The notes under the pieces were generated by a model. That model had not been told where the DNA came from. It saw only the letters and a program-made list of their open reading frames with translations, and did not search any database. Below, piece by piece: positions 22,685 through 26,216 of a DNA stretch of 26,216 bases. The stretch comes from an uncultured Erwinia sp. (lineage in GTDB: Bacteria > Pseudomonadota > Gammaproteobacteria > Enterobacterales > Enterobacteriaceae). The stretch spans positions 1 through 26,216 of the forward strand of contig CAMIKG010000061.1 in assembly GCA_946221915.1 (NCBI GenBank), in the 5' to 3' direction. The stretch's first letter is position 1; every line of letters starts with the position of its first letter. The position numbers and the translations under genes are program-made.

Positions 22685-24400
22685 ATGCCACGTTTAAAGA
22701 AGTTTTTGGGTAAAGACCAGGTTACTGCACCATTCAATCCTTTCCGTTTTCGTCTGATCTGCCTCGGTGTGCTGGCCTGTATGGTGTTTCTGCTGGCGCG
22801 CGTCGCGGATTTGCAGCTGATTAATCATCCGATGCTGGAGCATGAGGCCGATCAGCGTTCATTACGTACCGTGACGTTGCCGACGCCGCGCGGCACGCTG
22901 CTGGATCGCAACGGTGATGCGCTGGCGCTCAGCGTACCGTCACGCGATATTATCGCCGATCCGCAGCGGGTTCTGGAGGCGCATCCCGATTTCTCCAGCG
23001 CCAAATGGCAGTACCTGGCGAATGCGCTGAATCAGTCGCCGGATCAGATCGCCGCCCAAATCAACGCCAGCGGCGAGCGCCGTTTTCTTTATCTCGGCCG
23101 TAAGATCGAGCTGGGGCTGGCGAAGGATATTGCCCGGCTGCATCTGAAAGGCATCTCCACGCAGTATGACGACAGTCGTTTTTATCCGATGAGCGAGGCT
23201 GCTGCGCCGTTGCTGGGTATTGTCGGCACCGATAATCGCGGGCTGAACGGGCTGGAGCGCGGTTATGACAAGCTGCTGCAGGGTGAGCCGGGCTATGAGA
23301 AGTATCGCCAGGATGGTGACGGCAATATTATTGCGATGATTGATTATCAGCCGCCGCAGCAGTCGCCGACGGTGCAGCTAAGTATCGATAAGTTTGATCA
23401 GTACACGCTGTATACCAAACTGCGCGATGGCGTGTTGCTGAATAAAGCCGATTCCGGCGCGGCGGTGCTGATTAAGATCGATACCGGCGAGATCCTCGGC
23501 ATGGCGTCGTATCCCTCTTATAACCCGAATAATTTTGACAATGTGTCACCGGCGCAGATGCGTAATGCGGCGATTAATGACAGTTATGAACCGGGTTCGA
23601 CGGTGAAGCCGCTGGTGGTGATGGAGGGGCTGGAGCGTAAGCTGGTGCGGCCGGATTCGGTGATCGATACCACGCCTTATTATGTTAATGGTCATCTGAT
23701 CCGCGATGTGGGTCACTGGCCGCGCCTGACCATGACCGGTATTCTCCAGAAGTCGAGCGATATTGGCGTGTCGCATATTGCGCTGGCGATGCCTGCGCAG
23801 GTGCTGGTGAATACCTACAGTAATTTTGGTCTGGGTAAGCCGACCGGGCTGGGGCTGACGGGGGAGAGCGTGGGCTATTTCCCGGCGCACCGTCAGCGCT
23901 GGGCGGACATTGAACGCGCGACGTTTTCCTTTGGTTATGGTCTGCGCGTGACGCCGCTGCAAATTGCCCGTGAGTACGCCACGCTGGGGTCGTATGGAGT
24001 GTATCGTCCGCTGTCGATTACGAAGGTGACACCGCCGGTGCTGGGCACGCGGGTGGCGAATGCGGAGACGGTGCAGCAGGTGATCCATATGATGGAGAGC
24101 GATGCGCTGCCGGGTGGCAGTGGCGTGCGTGCGGCGGTGCCGGGTTACCGGTTGGCGATTAAGACCGGTACGGCTGAGAAGATGGGGCCGGAAGGGAAGT
24201 ACGACGGCGGTTATATTAACTATACCGCAGGCGTCGCGCCTGCCAGCGATCCGCAGGTGGCGCTGGTGGTGATGATTAACCATCCGACGGCGGGCGATCA
24301 CTTTGGTGGTTCGGTGGCAGCGCCGGTGTTTGGCAATATTATTGGTGCGGTGTTAAAGCATATGAATGTTGCGCCGGATGCGGTGGTGGGACATGGGTAG
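22685..24400 (+). CDS. FtsI-like class B penicillin-binding protein (PBP3 paralogue, PBP3SAL-like)
   Basis: This 571-residue septal-type transpeptidase has an N-terminal cytoplasmic stretch, one membrane anchor (about 22-41), a pedestal domain and the penicillin-binding domain. The active-site motifs are Ser305-TVK, then SSD at 357-359 where FtsI has SSN, and KTGT at 493-496. Spacing between motifs equals that of E. coli FtsI. It lies outside the division/cell-wall cluster, so it is a second copy, like the acid-active PBP3SAL of Salmonella. I place the start at the ATG of 22685 with AGAGGG upstream; the frame is open back to 22592 but that part is the Omr RNA. Only 24 nt separate it from the sRNA terminator. 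Codon use is slightly different from its neighbours (many GCG/GTG). Confidence 0.88.
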   Translation: MPRLKKFLGKDQVTAPFNPFRFRLICLGVLACMVFLLARVADLQLINHPMLEHEADQRSLRTVTLPTPRGTLLDRNGDALALSVPSRDIIADPQRVLEAHPDFSSAKWQYLANALNQSPDQIAAQINASGERRFLYLGRKIELGLAKDIARLHLKGISTQYDDSRFYPMSEAAAPLLGIVGTDNRGLNGLERGYDKLLQGEPGYEKYRQDGDGNIIAMIDYQPPQQSPTVQLSIDKFDQYTLYTKLRDGVLLNKADSGAAVLIKIDTGEILGMASYPSYNPNNFDNVSPAQMRNAAINDSYEPGSTVKPLVVMEGLERKLVRPDSVIDTTPYYVNGHLIRDVGHWPRLTMTGILQKSSDIGVSHIALAMPAQVLVNTYSNFGLGKPTGLGLTGESVGYFPAHRQRWADIERATFSFGYGLRVTPLQIAREYATLGSYGVYRPLSITKVTPPVLGTRVANAETVQQVIHMMESDALPGGSGVRAAVPGYRLAIKTGTAEKMGPEGKYDGGYINYTAGVAPASDPQVALVVMINHPTAGDHFGGSVAAPVFGNIIGAVLKHMNVAPDAVVGHG

Positions 24401-24440
24401 CGCTTAAGGCGCTGTCTGAGGTTTTCTGGACGCGGGTGGC

Positions 24441-24488
24441 GTTGTTTAGGGTGTGGTTTAGGGCGTCGTTTAGGGCGTCGTCTGGGGG
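24441..24488. repeat. Four tandem copies of a 12-bp unit
   Basis: The units are GTTGTTTAGGGT, GTGGTTTAGGGC, GTCGTTTAGGGC and GTCGTCTGGGGG. The two central copies differ by one base; the outer ones are degenerate. The array lies just after the FtsI-like gene. Confidence 0.8.
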
Positions 24489-24498
24489 ATCGTGCCCG

Positions 24499-24607
24499 GC
24501 ACCGGGAACACGGTCAGATCGGAAAGTCGCTTTTCGTCATCCTGACCGCTCGGCCCGCGCCATCCTTGGCGCGGGACGCTTTCCTCTTCTGACCGTGTTC
24601 CCTGTGC
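24499..24607. repeat. 109-bp palindromic intergenic element
   Basis: The outer arms GCACCGGGAACACGGTCAGA (24499-24518) and its inverted partner (24588-24607) match at 19 of 20 positions. GGAAAG (24521-24526) and CTTTCC (24579-24584) extend the pairing with a small offset. The centre holds a separate perfect hairpin, CCCGCGCCA/TGGCGCGGG (24554-24562, 24567-24575). The whole could fold into one long stem or a three-part structure, like ERIC-type miniature elements, but the sequence is not ERIC. Confidence 0.75.
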
Positions 24608-24688
24608 TTTGACTTTTGTGTTGTCTAAGACCGGCGCTAGCTGCCTGTTATCTCCAACTGCATCTGACTGATAACGTCATACGCATTG

Positions 24689-24718
24689 CGCTGCGGCAAG
24701 CAGATCCCTGCCGCAGCG
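24689..24718 (-). terminator. Hairpin after the isomerase gene, possible terminator
   Basis: CGCTGCGGCA and TGCCGCAGCG pair perfectly over 10 bp with a 10-nt loop, 5 nt after the isomerase stop on the minus strand. There is no T-run, so it may end transcription with Rho or just protect the mRNA 3' end. Confidence 0.55.
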
Positions 24719-24723
24719 AGTGA

Positions 24724-25545
24724 TTAACCGATATATTTTTCCATATTTTCCCGGCACTCGGTGGCGATCTCGTAGAGATCGGTTTCCCAGCGGTTCGGGC
24801 TGAACAGTTCGGCTGACCACAGGCCGTCGTAGCCGGTGGCTTTCACGGCATTCACCCACGCCGGGATGTCGATTTCCCCTTCGCCCGGCATGTAGTTGCG
24901 CAGCACCATTTGATCCCAGGCTTCACCCGGTTTCGGCAGGCGGCCGTCGCAGAAGTGGACGCCGTAAATCAGATCCTTATCCATTTTCGCCACTTCTTCC
25001 GGCAGCGTGCCTGCGGCATACAGGTGCCAGAAGTCGATCACCATACCGACATTTTTCTTGCCGACGCGGCGGATCACTTCCAGTCCCTGCTGCAGGGTGC
25101 GGAATTTGGTAAAGGCGATCACTTCGATCTGGTAGCGCACGCCGTACTCTTCGCCAATGCTGGCGATGGCGCTGACGTTTTCGGTGATGATATCCATCAC
25201 CTGATCTTCCGGTTTGTCATCGATGCCGTTCAGCGCGAGGATCTGTACTGTCGGGCAGTTCAGTTCGGCGGCGGCGCGCGTCAGGCGGGTGGCTTCGGCG
25301 AGCATGGTTTTTTTCGCCTCGCCCTGATAGCGCTCGATTTCCAGCAGCGCATTGACGCAGCCGACAGAGAGGCCATAGCCATCCGCCACCTGTTTCAGTT
25401 TTGCGGTGGTACCGCCGTTATCGAGGTAGCGCACCAGTTTGCTGGCCAGCAGTTCCAGGCTTTGGTAGCCGGTGTCGCGTGCAATACGCGCATCGGTAAT
25501 GATGTTACAGAAGTTGGTGGAAATACCGTGTAGTGCTTTTTGCAT
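24724..25545 (-). CDS. Sugar phosphate isomerase/epimerase (xylose-isomerase-like TIM barrel)
   Basis: This 273-residue cytoplasmic protein is from the AP-endonuclease-2/xylose-isomerase-like family, which includes IolE, IolI and hydroxypyruvate isomerase. Metal-binding positions are visible as Glu141 (QIEVIAF), Asp171 and His174 (VIDFWH), His197 (GVHFCD) and Glu246 (SAELFS). An excellent AGGAG is 7 nt before the ATG. It is the second gene of an apparent minus-strand operon, 69 nt behind the HbpS-like gene. The substrate is unknown; isomerisation or dehydration of a keto-sugar or inosose is typical. It does not look like Hyi or IolE closely enough to name it. Confidence 0.85.
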   Translation of the reverse strand: MQKALHGISTNFCNIITDARIARDTGYQSLELLASKLVRYLDNGGTTAKLKQVADGYGLSVGCVNALLEIERYQGEAKKTMLAEATRLTRAAAELNCPTVQILALNGIDDKPEDQVMDIITENVSAIASIGEEYGVRYQIEVIAFTKFRTLQQGLEVIRRVGKKNVGMVIDFWHLYAAGTLPEEVAKMDKDLIYGVHFCDGRLPKPGEAWDQMVLRNYMPGEGEIDIPAWVNAVKATGYDGLWSAELFSPNRWETDLYEIATECRENMEKYIG

Positions 25546-25614
25546 CGGGGACTCCTTTCGTGTTCAGCAATGCAGGCGTTGCCGTCAGCGGTTGCCGGGG
25601 CATTCCTGAGTGAT

Positions 25615-26085
25615 TTAGTTTTTATTCAGGTACTGATGAATTCCCCACAGGACCAGCGCGTGATCCTCATGGGAAGGCAGGCCGCTGACGCTGACGGCGC
25701 CAAATACCGCTCCGGCTTTATTCAGCAGCGGGAAGCTGCCGCCGTGATCGCAGAACTCTGCCTGGTTAATAAAGGCGTGCTGTTCCATACGCGCGCCGTT
25801 TTTCTCATAGTTCAGACCGGCGTACAGTGAGGAGTGAGCAAGGCGCAGTACCGTATTGCGTTTGCGTTTCAGCCACTCCAGGTTATCGGCACTGGAGCCG
25901 GGCAGGGCGCTGAGAAACAGCGGCTGGCCGAACGCGAACACTTCAATCGCCACGGGGGCATTCTGTTCTGCTGCACGCTGACGAATCGCCTGACCAATTT
26001 CCCATGCGGCAGTGAAATCAAACTCGGTAAAGCGGTTTTCCTGTTCCTGGGCAAGTAACTCATCCAGCGTGAGGGTATGGCTCAT
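25615..26085 (-). CDS. HbpS/GlcG-like protein of the UPF0303 (heme-degrading domain) family
   Basis: This 156-residue protein has the fold-type sequence of the HbpS/DUF336 group: an initial helix (TLDELLAQEQENRFTEFDF), VAIEVFAFGQPLF, the KRNTVLRLAHSSLY helix and the terminal GAVSVSGLPSHEDHALV. UPF0303 members are often annotated as heme-degrading, but no heme ligand can be assigned here. AGGAG lies 8 nt before the ATG at 26085. An upstream in-frame TTG (26157) would add a signal-like segment but has no ribosome-binding site, so I reject it. Proteins of this kind sit in many sugar-acid and polyol operons, in keeping with the isomerase next to it. Confidence 0.82.
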   Translation of the reverse strand: MSHTLTLDELLAQEQENRFTEFDFTAAWEIGQAIRQRAAEQNAPVAIEVFAFGQPLFLSALPGSSADNLEWLKRKRNTVLRLAHSSLYAGLNYEKNGARMEQHAFINQAEFCDHGGSFPLLNKAGAVFGAVSVSGLPSHEDHALVLWGIHQYLNKN

Positions 26086-26148
26086 AGCAACAGCTCCTGT
26101 GATTAGCGACGAATAATAGCTGCAGACAAGGCTATGCTTAAGGAATTT

Positions 26149-26177
26149 AAATTTCAATAAATATAAAACTGAAATTT
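26149..26177. promoter_or_regulatory. Inverted repeat upstream of the HbpS-isomerase operon
   Basis: AAATTTCA (26149-26156) and TGAAATTT (26170-26177) are perfect inverted half-sites with a 13-nt AT-only-rich spacer, so their centres lie 21 bp apart, two helical turns. The place, 64 bp before the start codon in a very AT-rich region, suits an operator or activator site for the operon, or for a divergent gene beyond the window end. Confidence 0.5.
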
Positions 26178-26216
26178 ATATTTTGTCTATGGTGCCGCAT
26201 TTTATCTGAACGGCGG

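Larger units (their letters stand above)
24401..24723. other. 323-nt gene-free gap made largely of repeats
   Basis: The gap between the convergent FtsI-like and isomerase genes contains a 12-bp tandem repeat, a 109-bp inverted-repeat element and a hairpin beside the isomerase stop. No reading frame of note is present. The stretch 24608-24688 shows nothing I recognise. Confidence 0.7.

Noticed and set aside
26086..26157. Signal-peptide-like extension of the HbpS-like protein
   Set aside because: It needs a TTG start without a ribosome-binding site, and it overlaps the AT-rich control region; the ATG at 26085 has AGGAG.
1..26216. CRISPR arrays, tRNA, rRNA, insertion sequences, integrase or prophage genes
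   Set aside because: None seen: no regularly spaced repeats, no tRNA-like cloverleaf noticed, and no transposase or integrase frame in the window.

Overview
This window is chromosomal DNA of an enterobacterium, most likely from the Erwiniaceae (Pantoea/Erwinia-like). The basis is very close protein similarity to E. coli housekeeping genes (prfB, lysS, ygeA, lysR, lysA, galR), the lysine/galR gene order, a recognisable Omr small RNA, and fairly high GC content. The genus is an inference.

Layout. 1-2871: prfB (with its programmed +1 frameshift) and lysS form a translation operon ending in a good terminator. 2949-6892: the amino-acid racemase gene ygeA, a small serine-protease-like lipoprotein on the minus strand, a long structured intergenic stretch, an AraJ/YdhP-type efflux transporter, then lysR on the minus strand. 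6893-8344: the divergent lysR/lysA pair for the last step of lysine synthesis, followed by strong hairpins. 8362-13979: a beta-glucoside-type PTS locus with a divergent EIIA gene, an EIIC / GH1 phospho-glycosidase / EIIB operon, and a UxuR-like GntR regulator leading a GNAT acetyltransferase and a YitT membrane protein. 13980-18797: a low-GC patch and a 1403-codon PAAR-Rhs toxin with its immunity gene on the minus strand. 18916-19990: galR with its terminator and own operator. 20190-22472: a BisC-type molybdoenzyme. 22582-22660: an OmrA/OmrB-like sRNA. 22685-24400: a second FtsI-like transpeptidase. 24401-24723: a repeat-rich gap. 24724-26085: a sugar-isomerase-like gene and an HbpS-like gene on the minus strand, probably one operon.

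How it fits together. In E. coli K-12 the order is omr - galR - lysA - lysR - ygeA, with the same relative orientations. The window preserves that order but is interrupted in three places: protease plus transporter between ygeA and lysR, about 10.7 kb (PTS locus plus Rhs) between lysA and galR, and bisC between galR and omr. The lysA-galR junction therefore looks like an integration hotspot. Sites resembling TTGGTATACCAA between the divergent PTS genes match the operator type of UxuR/ExuR regulators, which fits the nearby GntR protein. The point I find most worth a second look is that the FtsI-like gene starts only 24 nt after the terminator of the OmpR-type sRNA. Its expression may depend on read-through of the omr terminator. 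Its second active-site motif is SSD instead of the SSN of FtsI.
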